In this document: positions 1 to 7,553 of the stretch, piece by piece
Layout of the letters: every line of letters begins with the position of its first letter
Position numbering within the stretch: position 1 is the first letter of the stretch
From: Phytohabitans flavus
GTDB taxonomy: Bacteria; Actinomycetota; Actinomycetes; Mycobacteriales; Micromonosporaceae
Assembly: GCF_011764545.1 (NCBI RefSeq)
Contig: NZ_AP022870.1
Coordinates: 8,500,001 to 8,564,000 of the forward strand
DNA: 64,000 nucleotides
Direction of reading: 5' to 3'
Notes under the pieces: generated by a model
What the model was told of the DNA's origin: nothing
Database searches by the model: none
Seen by the model: only the letters and a program-made list of their open reading frames with translations
Made by a program: the position numbers and the translations under genes

Positions 1-1
1 G

Positions 2-67
2 ATCCTGCGACTGCCCAGCAAGGGAAAGCCGGGCCGCGTTGTCCAGATCCCGAGCGGCCTACGGTGA
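2..67 (+). CDS. C-terminal end of an unidentified protein (partial)
   Basis: An open frame enters the window at base 2 and stops at TGA 65-67. Its last four bases (GTGA) contain the GTG start of the next gene, the coupling seen throughout this window. Only 21 residues are visible (ending IPSGLR), too few to identify. By position it is the upstream partner of the degenerate GTPase-like gene that follows. Confidence 0.5.
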   Translation: MLRLPSKGKPGRVVQIPSGLR

Positions 68-1341
68 CATCGGCCGGCGAGTTCGGGCGCGAGCTTCGGC
101 GGTGGCGGCGCGCGGCTGAGCTGTTCGACGCGCTGCCACCCGCCGTCGCGGAGGGCTCCGTGCCGCCGAGCCTCGCCGCGGACGTATCACTCGCCTCCGC
201 CGAGCCGGCCGACGCGCGACCCGTCGACCTGCGGGTCGTACTACTTCATGCCGCCGGCCACGGCGTCGGCCGGCTCGCCGAGGCGTTAGCCGGCCGGGAG
301 ATCGTGCCGCTCCCCCGTGGGCGAGTGCTCTCGCCGGTGACGGCCGCGCTGCCGCTGCTCGTCGTCGACTCCCCGGGCCGTTCCGGTCCAGCGCTGGCCG
401 CGCCGCGCGAGCAGTTGGCGCGCCGGCCGGCACTGCGCGGACTGGCCGCCCGCATCGGGCTGAGCGGCCTGCCGGCGGACGGTCTGGCCCGGCTCGACGT
501 GGCGTTCGGCGCGGCGACCAGGTCGCCGGACGGCGCGCGGACAGTGCTCACCGGTTTCCCGGTGCCGGCGCCCGGCCCGCCCGACCCTCAGGGGTACCCG
601 GACGAGTCGCTGGTCCGGAGCGCCCTGCTCGACGCGCACGCCGTTGTGGTGGCGGTCGACTACACCGACCTCGTGGCGGACGCGACGACGGCCGGCGACT
701 ACGCGGCGGTAGCGGCCTGGCTCCCGCTGGCCGTCGACGTGGTCGGCCCGGACCGGGTGGCGGTGTGCATCGACGGCTGGCACCAGCGGCGCACCGCCCC
801 GGAAAACCGGCGGGACTGGGGCCGGCAACGGGCTCGGCGGCTGCTCGGTATGCCGGCCGTGCTCCCGGTCGACGCGATCGTCGAGGTCGACACCGGCCTG
901 GCGCTGGCCCGCCACGCCGACGAACGGCTCGGCGCGCTCCGCGAGCGGCTGCTCGGACCGTTCCGCACCGACCCGCGCGGGGCGTTCGCGGCCGCGACCC
1001 TTCGCCGGCTGCACCGCACGGCACGAGCGATCGGCCGGCGCTGCGACGACCTGCTAGGCGTTCTGCCGGACGGGGCGGCCGTCGCGCCGGTGGCACCGGA
1101 CTCGGTCACCGGGCCGGCGTACGCGGCGCAGCGCCGAGCGTGGCTGGTCGGGCGCGGCGTGGGCCCGTTGGCCGCGCGGGTGGCGGCTGCTACAGCCCCA
1201 TCCACGCGGTCAACATCCACTGTGGACGACTCAGGCGGTACGTCCGGCGACCGGCTCCCGTACGGCGGCGCGTCGCAGGGCGGCCGCGTCGTGGACGAGG
1301 ATGCCGCGGTAGCGGGTCATGATCGCGCCCATCCGGCGTAG
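64..1341 (+). CDS. Degenerate P-loop GTPase-like protein (dynamin-like relative)
   Basis: A 425-residue protein of unknown function. Residues 57-77 follow the layout of a GTPase P-loop strand, but the Walker A motif is degraded: A64-G-H-G-V-G69-R70-L71, with Arg and Leu where Lys and Ser/Thr belong. A switch II-like VDSPG remains at 101-105, and a hydrophobic strand (VVVAVDY) near 197 fits a later GTPase beta strand. I infer a catalytically dead relative of the dynamin-like GTPases encoded at 9.7-13.1 kb, perhaps a regulatory partner. The GTG start overlaps the stop of the upstream frame. The low-complexity last 37 codons overlap the convergent Crp gene by 111 bp, so the true end may differ. 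Family assignment is inference from motif spacing. Confidence 0.6.
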   Translation: MTSAGEFGRELRRWRRAAELFDALPPAVAEGSVPPSLAADVSLASAEPADARPVDLRVVLLHAAGHGVGRLAEALAGREIVPLPRGRVLSPVTAALPLLVVDSPGRSGPALAAPREQLARRPALRGLAARIGLSGLPADGLARLDVAFGAATRSPDGARTVLTGFPVPAPGPPDPQGYPDESLVRSALLDAHAVVVAVDYTDLVADATTAGDYAAVAAWLPLAVDVVGPDRVAVCIDGWHQRRTAPENRRDWGRQRARRLLGMPAVLPVDAIVEVDTGLALARHADERLGALRERLLGPFRTDPRGAFAAATLRRLHRTARAIGRRCDDLLGVLPDGAAVAPVAPDSVTGPAYAAQRRAWLVGRGVGPLAARVAAATAPSTRSTSTVDDSGGTSGDRLPYGGASQGGRVVDEDAAVAGHDRAHPA

Positions 1342-1959
1342 CTCGGACAGTGCCCGTTGCACGCTCACCTCGGAGGCGTCGACAAGCGACGCCAGCTCGG
1401 CTTGGGTCAGCTCGATCTGGGGTTTGTCCGCGTCGATCGGGTCGGGCGTCTGGTCGAGAAACTCGGAGAGCACCAGCGCCAGCTTGGTACGTACCGGCTC
1501 GCCGATCAGCTCGACCCGGCGCTTGGTGCTGTCTCGCAGCCGCCGGGCGATGCTGCCGCTGAGCACGATCGCGGCGTCCCGGTGACGGTCGAGGAACGCC
1601 AGGAACTCGAGCTGCTTGATCACGCGGACTTCGGCCGGCGCGGCGGTCGTCACGGTCGCCGAGCGCGGGTGGTCGTCGAGGCAGGCCAGCTCGCCGACCA
1701 GGTCACCGCAGTGGCGCAGCCCCAGCAGGACGTCCCGGCCGGACTCGGTGGTGGCAACCACCTTCACCGAGCCGCGCAGCAGCACGACCACGTGGCGGGT
1801 CGTGGCGCCCTGCGCGATCAGCCGGCGTCCCGCCGGGTACCGGCAGGGCGCGCCGAGCGCGAGCAGGTCGTCACGGGCGGCGGGGCTCAGCGCCCCGAGA
1901 AGGCTGTGCCGCGGCCAGCGCGGCGGGGCCTCAGGGAGGGGCGATAGGAACCGTGGCAT
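1231..1959 (-). CDS. Crp/Fnr family transcriptional regulator (first copy)
   Basis: A 242-residue regulator with an N-terminal cyclic-nucleotide-binding beta-roll (about 20-140) and a C-terminal Crp-type winged helix (about 160-225, TQAELASLVDASEVSVQRAL). The phosphate-binding cassette is intact: GELACLDDHPRSATV keeps the Glu, Arg and Ser that contact the cyclic phosphate in E. coli CAP. It therefore probably binds a cyclic nucleotide, unlike haem- or FeS-type relatives. It lies 264 bp downstream of the PycTM-like membrane protein and close to a class III cyclase, so the ligand may be made next door. It is the same length as the second Crp gene at 3.8-4.5 kb, suggesting duplication. Its 3' end overlaps the convergent gene. 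Confidence 0.9.
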   Translation of the reverse strand: MPRFLSPLPEAPPRWPRHSLLGALSPAARDDLLALGAPCRYPAGRRLIAQGATTRHVVVLLRGSVKVVATTESGRDVLLGLRHCGDLVGELACLDDHPRSATVTTAAPAEVRVIKQLEFLAFLDRHRDAAIVLSGSIARRLRDSTKRRVELIGEPVRTKLALVLSEFLDQTPDPIDADKPQIELTQAELASLVDASEVSVQRALSELRRMGAIMTRYRGILVHDAAALRRAAVREPVAGRTA

Positions 1960-2223
1960 CCACGCCTCACGAGTAGCGAGCCTGCGTTTGGGATGTGTGC
2001 GCTCCGTAGACTGTGCGCACCCACATAATGGCGGAACGTGATGGGTCGAGCGTCTGCCGTTCAGTCAGGTTGCACCGGAGTACGGCAGCCGGGCACGGGC
2101 GGGAGTCGCCGACAGGGAGCCGTAGCGGTAGTTCCGCCGGCCGTTTGTCCGCGCTCCCATCATGCGAACCGCCGCGGATTCCGTGACTGTCCACTGACGA
2201 CACTCGCGGCGACCCCGTCATCC

Positions 2224-2751
2224 TCACAGGCAACCCTGCACGAGGTAGGCGGCCGCGGCCACCGCCATGCCGCAGATCCACCAGATGGCCTTGATAATCA
2301 AGCGGTTCTTTGCCGTCGCGATGCCGGCCAGCAAGCGGTTGTGTCGCCAGGCGTCCGCGACAAGTTCCGCCGCTGTAACAGCGCCGGGCGCTGGCGGATC
2401 GGTTTGGGCGACCGTCGGGAACGCGAACGGGTTAGGGGCGCCGAGTATCGGGATGCGCGGCCGCAGCGCGCGTACGAGATACGCGAGCGCCGCTATCCCG
2501 CACGCCGCGAAGCCGGCGAGGTTGATCGCCAGCAGCGCGATCCCGACCGGGGTCGCCTCGGCGGCGATGGTCGCAGGTGGCTTGCTGACCACCGTGGTTA
2601 CGCTCGCCAGGTAGATAACCAGGAGCACGTTGATCTTGCTGTCCGCCTGGCTGATCGAGGCCTGGAACGACACGCCGATCGCGCTTGCGATCTGGAGCTC
2701 CTCGACCGGCGTGAGCCGAAGCGCGGCGGGGGAGGGACGGATCGTGTCCAT
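2224..2751 (-). CDS. Pycsar TM effector-like membrane protein (PycTM / DUF5706-like)
   Basis: A small (175 aa) membrane protein. The chosen ATG at 2751 has GGAAGG five bases upstream; longer starts at 2775 and 2796 are possible but lack a clear ribosome site. A short soluble N-terminus leads into an ADSKINVLLVIY motif at the start of the first membrane helix, then a second helix (about VGIALLAINLAGFAACGIAALAY) and a C-terminal third helix (IKAIWWICGMAVAAAAYLV). A helix opening with A-D-x-K-x-x-x-LL and a three-helix layout are typical of Pycsar TM effectors, which are thought to disrupt the membrane on binding cUMP or cCMP. The cyclase gene starts 87 bp upstream on the same strand. The family call is from motif recognition. 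Confidence 0.65.
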   Translation of the reverse strand: MDTIRPSPAALRLTPVEELQIASAIGVSFQASISQADSKINVLLVIYLASVTTVVSKPPATIAAEATPVGIALLAINLAGFAACGIAALAYLVRALRPRIPILGAPNPFAFPTVAQTDPPAPGAVTAAELVADAWRHNRLLAGIATAKNRLIIKAIWWICGMAVAAAAYLVQGCL

Positions 2752-2838
2752 GGCGGCCTTCCGGTGATGGTCCATTGAGGACACCACATCGGCCACGCGG
2801 AAACCCCGTCAAACGCTGCCGTCCGGGCCCAAGAATTC

Positions 2839-3765
2839 TCAGTGGCGAGGGTGGTGGTCGACGGTGCCGCCGTCGTCGTGCGGGCCGTCGTACCAGATCG
2901 GCGGGATGTGTAGATGCCAGCCCGGCTCCTCGAGCGGGGCTGTGGTTTCGGTCGCGTCGTCGGCGACGACGAGCCCACTATCCGCGTCGTCAGCCATGGG
3001 ATCGTGCGACGTGACCGGGTCGGGCGGACCGTAATGGTGTTGGTGAGCGCCGCTGTCCGGCGGGTGGCCGAGATGGTCGAGCGCACTGGTCAGGAACGCG
3101 CCGCCGGCGAAGGTCGCGGCGATCACGTCCTGCGCGTTGACCGTACGGCGGCTGGACCCTGGGCGGAGCCGGCCGGGTGCCCCCTCGGCACGCGACTGCG
3201 GCACCGCCACCCACGCGCTGCCCGCGTACTCCTTCACAGTGACCGTGACCTGGCTGAACTGCTCGCTGGCCAACCCCGGATGGTCGCGCCCGACCACGTC
3301 CTGGAAGAGGGCGTCGGTGACCCCGACGGCGAAGTCCCGGTCGGGCCGAGCGGTGAGCGCCGCGCGTAGCGCCGCCGAGTCGACGAGGCGGGCGGCCTCG
3401 ACCACCGCCGGGCCGACGAAGCCCACGTCACCGACCTGGACCGCACCGCCGGCGAGGGCGCCGCGCATGCGTACCCGCTCGGCGCCCCGCGCGGACCAGT
3501 TGAGGGTGGCGAGGCGGTCGGCCACCGCGTGGATGAACGCGGGCAGCACACGGGGCAGGTCGACGCCGGTCGGCAGCACGATGAGCTGACCGTCGCCCCG
3601 ATCCTGCCGATCGCTGCCCGTAACGCTGGCCCGAGCGCAGGCGTGGTCCACGATGTCGCGGATCTGCGACTGGATCCGTAGCTGCTGGGTCGGCGTACGG
3701 CCGCTGTAGGCCTCCACGTCGACGACCGCGCAGATCCGATGTGGACCAGGTGGCAGCCCGGTCAT
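2839..3765 (-). CDS. Class III nucleotide cyclase (Pycsar-type candidate)
   Basis: A 308-residue protein. The first ~190 residues form a class III cyclase domain: the N-terminal VVDVEAYSGR strand carries a metal-binding Asp, DRQDRGDGQLIVLP supplies the second acidic strand, and RMRGAL...GFVGPAVVEAARLVD matches the usual dimer-interface segment. Pycsar pyrimidine cyclases share the DVxxYSxR opening and this compact single-domain form. A disordered tail rich in His, Asp and Pro follows, with one hydrophobic stretch (VIAATFAGGAFLTSAL) that might be a membrane anchor. The ATG overlaps the stop of the Crp gene (ATGA at 3765-3762), so the two are co-translated. Whether it makes cUMP, cCMP, cAMP or cGMP cannot be read from the sequence. 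Confidence 0.75.
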   Translation of the reverse strand: MTGLPPGPHRICAVVDVEAYSGRTPTQQLRIQSQIRDIVDHACARASVTGSDRQDRGDGQLIVLPTGVDLPRVLPAFIHAVADRLATLNWSARGAERVRMRGALAGGAVQVGDVGFVGPAVVEAARLVDSAALRAALTARPDRDFAVGVTDALFQDVVGRDHPGLASEQFSQVTVTVKEYAGSAWVAVPQSRAEGAPGRLRPGSSRRTVNAQDVIAATFAGGAFLTSALDHLGHPPDSGAHQHHYGPPDPVTSHDPMADDADSGLVVADDATETTAPLEEPGWHLHIPPIWYDGPHDDGGTVDHHPRH

Positions 3766-4490
3766 TTCTCCTCCTCAAGGGCCATCGCCTGGAGCGCCTC
3801 CAGGTCATGCACGACCAGGCGGCGGTAGCCGACCGAGAGCAGGCCGCGCTGGCGCAGGTCGGTGAAGACCCGGTGCACGCTGGCCTCGGCGCCGCCGACC
3901 AGCGAGGCGATCTCGGCCTGGCTGAGCGGCACGTCGATCGCGATCCCGCGCGGGCCCGGCCGGCCGTACCCCTCGGCCAGCTGGCACAGGACCCTCGTCA
4001 GGCGGGCCGGGATAGGCGCGCCGGTCAGATCGATCCGAAACCTGGTGGCCTGGCGCAGCTTGGCGGTGATGTTGCGGTGGACCGCCCTGGCGGCCGCCGG
4101 CCGCTCGGCCAGGAAGGCCTCGAACGCCCGCGGCAGGACCGCGCTGACCTCGGTCGGCATCGCGGTGGCGACGGTGGCCGAGCGGGGCTGCCCGTCTAGC
4201 GCGGCCAGCTCGCCGACGACGTCGCCGGCTACCCGGATGGCCAGCAGGGTGGTGCGCCCCTCGCGGGTGTCGCCAAGCACCTTGACGCAGCCGTCGAGGA
4301 TGACGTAGACCTGCCGGTCGGTCGCGGCCTCGTGGATAAGGGTCACCCCGCGCGGCACCATCCGGCGGGTGCCGATGCGCAGCAGCTCCCGCAGGTCGTC
4401 GTCGGCCAGCCGCTCCAGGAGCGTGCCGTACGGCCACAGGGCCGACGACTCGGGAGGCACCTCGGCCTTCCGGTCCGGACTCGTTGGCAT
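3762..4490 (-). CDS. Crp/Fnr family transcriptional regulator (second copy), coupled to cyclase
   Basis: A 242-residue Crp-type regulator. I chose ATG 4490 (MPTSPDRK) over an in-frame start at 4649 because it gives the same length as the first copy and the upstream 53 codons look non-coding. The beta-roll holds an intact phosphate-binding cassette (GELAALDGQPRSATV), and the helix-turn-helix is SQAEIASLVGGAEASVHRVF. The stop overlaps the cyclase start by four bases. A cyclic-nucleotide receptor transcribed and translated with a cyclase suggests it senses that enzyme's product and regulates the cluster. It may be the effector or the autoregulator of the module; that is inference. Confidence 0.88.
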   Translation of the reverse strand: MPTSPDRKAEVPPESSALWPYGTLLERLADDDLRELLRIGTRRMVPRGVTLIHEAATDRQVYVILDGCVKVLGDTREGRTTLLAIRVAGDVVGELAALDGQPRSATVATAMPTEVSAVLPRAFEAFLAERPAAARAVHRNITAKLRQATRFRIDLTGAPIPARLTRVLCQLAEGYGRPGPRGIAIDVPLSQAEIASLVGGAEASVHRVFTDLRQRGLLSVGYRRLVVHDLEALQAMALEEEK

Positions 4491-4645
4491 CGCGCGGGCT
4501 CCTGCTGTCCAGAATGTACCGGCATCACATCGCGGGGCCGTTCGCGCCGAGAATACGGGGCGCGGGAGGCACGGAAATCCATATGCACGGCGAGACCCGC
4601 GCGCCGAACGGACAATCCGCGGCCTTCCTTCACCGCACATGCCGT

Positions 4646-5215
4646 TCAAACGCGCTCGGCACGCAGGATCGCGGCACGTAAAGCACTACGAGAACGGCGT
4701 ACCAGAGTGCGTACCGTCGCCTCCGGAATGTGGCAGAGCTCGGCGATCTCGGCGTACGGGCAGCCGAGGCGGTCGGCCAGCACGCTCACCACGCGGTACC
4801 GCTCGGGCAGCAGAGCCAGCGCCCAGCGCAGCTGGTGCTCCTCGACCACGACGCTCTCCGCCGAGGCGGTGTGTCTGTCCAACCAGGACGGATCATCGGT
4901 CGGTGCGGGCCGGCGCCCGCGCTGGCGGTAGCCGTCGACCGCGGCGTTCGCGGTGATCCGGTATAGCCAGGTGCGCACCGTCGAACGGCCGTCGAACGCG
5001 GCGATCCGGCGCCAGGCCTTGATCATGGTTTCCTGTACGAGATCGTCACGGTCGAACGGGTCGTCGTGGTACTTCCCCGCGAACGCCTCCAGATCGCCCC
5101 GGTAGCGGGCGATGAGCGTGGCGAACGCGTCGTCGTCTCCCGCGGCACTGCGATGTACGAGACCGGCGTCGACCGTGTCCAGCGCGGCGTAGCGGTCCAA
5201 TGTGGATACAGGCAT
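4646..5215 (-). CDS. ECF-type RNA polymerase sigma factor
   Basis: A 189-residue sigma-70 family protein with region 2 (about 25-95, DRDDLVQETMIKAWRRIAAFDGRSTVRTWLYRI) and region 4 (about 125-180, LPERYRVVSVLADRLGCPYAEIAEL...VRTLVRRSRSAL). ATG 5215 is preceded by GGAG at five bases; a GTG lies two codons upstream. No anti-sigma gene follows directly; 155 bp separate it from the second Crp gene. It heads the minus-strand cyclase/Crp/TM block and is divergent from the Hsp70-GTPase operon, so it could drive either. The link to either system is inferred from position only. Confidence 0.9.
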   Translation of the reverse strand: MPVSTLDRYAALDTVDAGLVHRSAAGDDDAFATLIARYRGDLEAFAGKYHDDPFDRDDLVQETMIKAWRRIAAFDGRSTVRTWLYRITANAAVDGYRQRGRRPAPTDDPSWLDRHTASAESVVVEEHQLRWALALLPERYRVVSVLADRLGCPYAEIAELCHIPEATVRTLVRRSRSALRAAILRAERV

Positions 5216-5342
5216 CAGCACTCCAGCCGGCAGAGGGCCCGCCCAGGATAGGAGCGTGAGGTTCCAACGATTCCGTCAGATGATGGCGTTGCCGCTGGTA
5301 CATCCATTCGGGCGGCGCGGCCCGCCGGATCGCCCGCCCACA

Positions 5343-6596
5343 ATGGCGCTCCGGGTGAAACATCCGCGGGTTTCCGGTCGTCCAACGTGTGTCATTCGGC
5401 AACACACGGAGGTCAATTTCCGGCGGCACGACGATCGGGGGCCCGAAATAGCAGTCTGGACGTTGGCGATCGATTTCGGCACCTCGTACACCACCGCGGC
5501 AGCGGCCACGGCGGACCAGGTGTCGATGATCGAAGTCGAAAACTCGCGCTACCTCCCGTCGGCGGTCTGCCTCGACGACGAGGGAGAGCTGCGTACCGGC
5601 CAGCTCGCCCTGCGGCTGGCGGCGCAGCGCCCGCAGGCGGCCGAGCGGGTGCCCAAGCGCGCCCTGACCACACAGTCCCAGGTGCGCCTCGGCAGCCGCA
5701 CGTTCACGGCGGTGGACCTCGTCGCCGCCGTCCTCGACCGAGTGCGGTCCGAGGCGGTCGCGGCGAACGACGGCCAGCCGCCCGGCCGGGTGGTCCTGAC
5801 CCATCCGGCCCGGTGGGGTGAGCGCGAGCGCGGGCTGCTCGGGAAGGCCGCCGCGGCGGCCGGGCTGCCGGAACCCGAGCTGATGGCGGAGCCGGTCGCC
5901 GCCGCACGCTACTACGCGTCCCGGCACCCGGTCGCCATCGACGGTCACGTCGGGGTCTACGACCTGGGCGGCGGCACGTTCGACGCGGCGGTGGTACAGC
6001 ACACGGCCACCGGCTTCGCGGTCGCAGGCCCGCCGGGCGGCGACCCTGAGCTGGGCGGGGAGGACTTCGACCAGGCCCTGCTCGACCTTGTCGGCCGCCG
6101 GGCCGTGGACGCCGACCCGGAGCCGTGGTACCAGCTCTGGCACGGCGACGACGACGCGGCGATGCGCGCGCGGGCCGCCCTGACAAGGAATGCCCGCGAG
6201 GTCAAGGAGTCACTGACCGAGGTCACACTCGGCTACCTGGACGTGCCCGGCTACGAGCACCAGTTCCTGGTTCGCCGCCACGAGTTCACCGAGTCCGTCC
6301 TGGACCTACTCGACGAGACCGTCGACAGGTTCCTGGAGACGGTGGCGGCGGCCGGCGTGGCGCCGGGCGACCTGGCGTCGGTCGTCCTGGCCGGCGGGGC
6401 GAGCCGCATGCCGGCGGTCTCCGACCGGATCCATGACCGCACCGGGCTGCTCGCCAGTGCGGTCAACGACCCCAAGGGTGTGGTGGTCATGGGCGCCGCC
6501 CTCCCCGCGGACACCGCCAGGCCCGCACCGGAGCAGCGCCGGCGGCCGCGCGACGCACCGCGCTTCTTCACAGTGCGCAATCCCTTCGACAGCTGA
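5343..6596 (+). CDS. Hsp70-family actin-like ATPase lacking a substrate-binding domain
   Basis: About 417 residues if ATG 5343 is the start; an upstream in-frame ATG at 5202 overlaps the divergent sigma gene, and the homologous part only begins near 5460 (LAIDFGTSYTTAA), so the N-terminus is uncertain. The phosphate-1 loop (DFGTSYT), phosphate-2 loop (VYDLGGGTFDAAVV) and adenosine motif (VVLAGGASRMPAV) are intact, so ATP binding is expected. The protein ends soon after the nucleotide-binding domain with a basic, Pro-rich tail; the DnaK beta-sandwich and lid are missing. It starts the operon with the two GTPases that follow 20 bp later. In such operons the ATPase is likely a switch or assembly factor rather than a folding chaperone (inference). 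Confidence 0.85.
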   Translation: MALRVKHPRVSGRPTCVIRQHTEVNFRRHDDRGPEIAVWTLAIDFGTSYTTAAAATADQVSMIEVENSRYLPSAVCLDDEGELRTGQLALRLAAQRPQAAERVPKRALTTQSQVRLGSRTFTAVDLVAAVLDRVRSEAVAANDGQPPGRVVLTHPARWGERERGLLGKAAAAAGLPEPELMAEPVAAARYYASRHPVAIDGHVGVYDLGGGTFDAAVVQHTATGFAVAGPPGGDPELGGEDFDQALLDLVGRRAVDADPEPWYQLWHGDDDAAMRARAALTRNAREVKESLTEVTLGYLDVPGYEHQFLVRRHEFTESVLDLLDETVDRFLETVAAAGVAPGDLASVVLAGGASRMPAVSDRIHDRTGLLASAVNDPKGVVVMGAALPADTARPAPEQRRRPRDAPRFFTVRNPFDS

Positions 6597-6616
6597 TTGG
6601 GAGAGGGGTGATCGGC

Positions 6617-7510
6617 GTGGACATCGTCATGCTGGGCCACAGCGCGGCGGGCAAGACCACGTACGTCTCACTGATGTACGCGATCATGAACGCGGGGGTC
6701 GAGGAGTTCGCCCTCCGGGCGGTCGACGACGACCACCACGCAAGCCTCGTCCGGGCGGCGACCGACGTGGTCAACGGGCTCTACCCGCGCCCGAGCGACC
6801 ACCGGGACGTCTTCGAACTCGTGTTGCGCTACCGCGACACCGACATCTTCCCGTTCACCTGGCGCGACTACCGCGGCGGCACCCTGCGCGAGCACTCGAA
6901 CAGTGCGCAGGCCGCCCAACTGCACAGCGACCTGCGGGACGCCGGCGGCATCGTGCTCTTCTGCGACTCCTACCAGCTGGTCCACGACGCCGGCGCCAAG
7001 CGCGACGTACGCGTCCTGGTCAGCCACGTCCAGCGGGCCATGGACGCGCGTGGCGAGCAGCTCACGCCGCTCGTCATCGTGCTGACCAAGGCCGACCTCG
7101 TCGACCTCGACGACGACAAGACCGTCGACCTGCTGCGCGGGCCGTTCGAGCCGCTGATCGCCGCCGTGGCAAACACCCGGCACATCCTCGGCACGATCAT
7201 CCCGATCGCCTGCGGCAGGCAGCTGGTCAACGTCACCGTGCCGGTGCTGTGGATGCTGCGCTACGGCATCGTCGGCGAGGCCGCCCGGCTACAGAAGGTC
7301 ATCGAGCAGAGCGTCGCCGCCGCCCAGAACGCGGCCGCGAAGGACACCCTGTGGGACCGGATCTCCAGCCCGTTCAAGGGGGAGCCGACCTGGAACCAGG
7401 TCGCCGAGTCGCACAGGCACACCGCCCGCACCCAGTACCAGCGGCTCGAGCCGCTGGTCGCCCCCGCCAACGAGCTGGGCAGCCTGCTCGAAGGCGTCCC
7501 GATGTTCTAA
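6617..7510 (+). CDS. TRAFAC-type GTPase, first of a pair (double-GTPase-like)
   Basis: About 297 residues. GTG 6617 was chosen over GTG 6608 because GAGAGGGG at 6601-6608 is then a well-spaced ribosome site. The P-loop GHSAAGKTT lies within the first 15 residues, switch-region residues DYRGG near 90 replace the usual DxxG, and LTKADL near 160 is the guanine-specificity motif (T/NKxD). This fits the short bacterial GTPases that occur in adjacent pairs in predicted NTP-dependent conflict systems (double-GTPase families, recognised by layout). The similar gene 44 bp downstream is its probable partner. Cytosolic; no membrane segment seen. Confidence 0.75.
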   Translation: MDIVMLGHSAAGKTTYVSLMYAIMNAGVEEFALRAVDDDHHASLVRAATDVVNGLYPRPSDHRDVFELVLRYRDTDIFPFTWRDYRGGTLREHSNSAQAAQLHSDLRDAGGIVLFCDSYQLVHDAGAKRDVRVLVSHVQRAMDARGEQLTPLVIVLTKADLVDLDDDKTVDLLRGPFEPLIAAVANTRHILGTIIPIACGRQLVNVTVPVLWMLRYGIVGEAARLQKVIEQSVAAAQNAAAKDTLWDRISSPFKGEPTWNQVAESHRHTARTQYQRLEPLVAPANELGSLLEGVPMF

Positions 7511-7536
7511 GTGGCCGAGATGTTCTAAGTGGCCGA
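7501..7536 (+). repeat. 18-bp perfect tandem duplication spanning a stop codon
   Basis: GATGTTCTAAGTGGCCGA occurs twice head to tail (7501-7518, 7519-7536). The first copy carries the last codons and TAA stop of the upstream GTPase gene; the second is untranslated and lies just before the AAAGGAG ribosome site of the next GTPase gene. It looks like a recent slippage duplication that lengthened the intercistronic gap. Confidence 0.9.
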
Positions 7537-7553
7537 GAAATGAAAGGAGTGCC

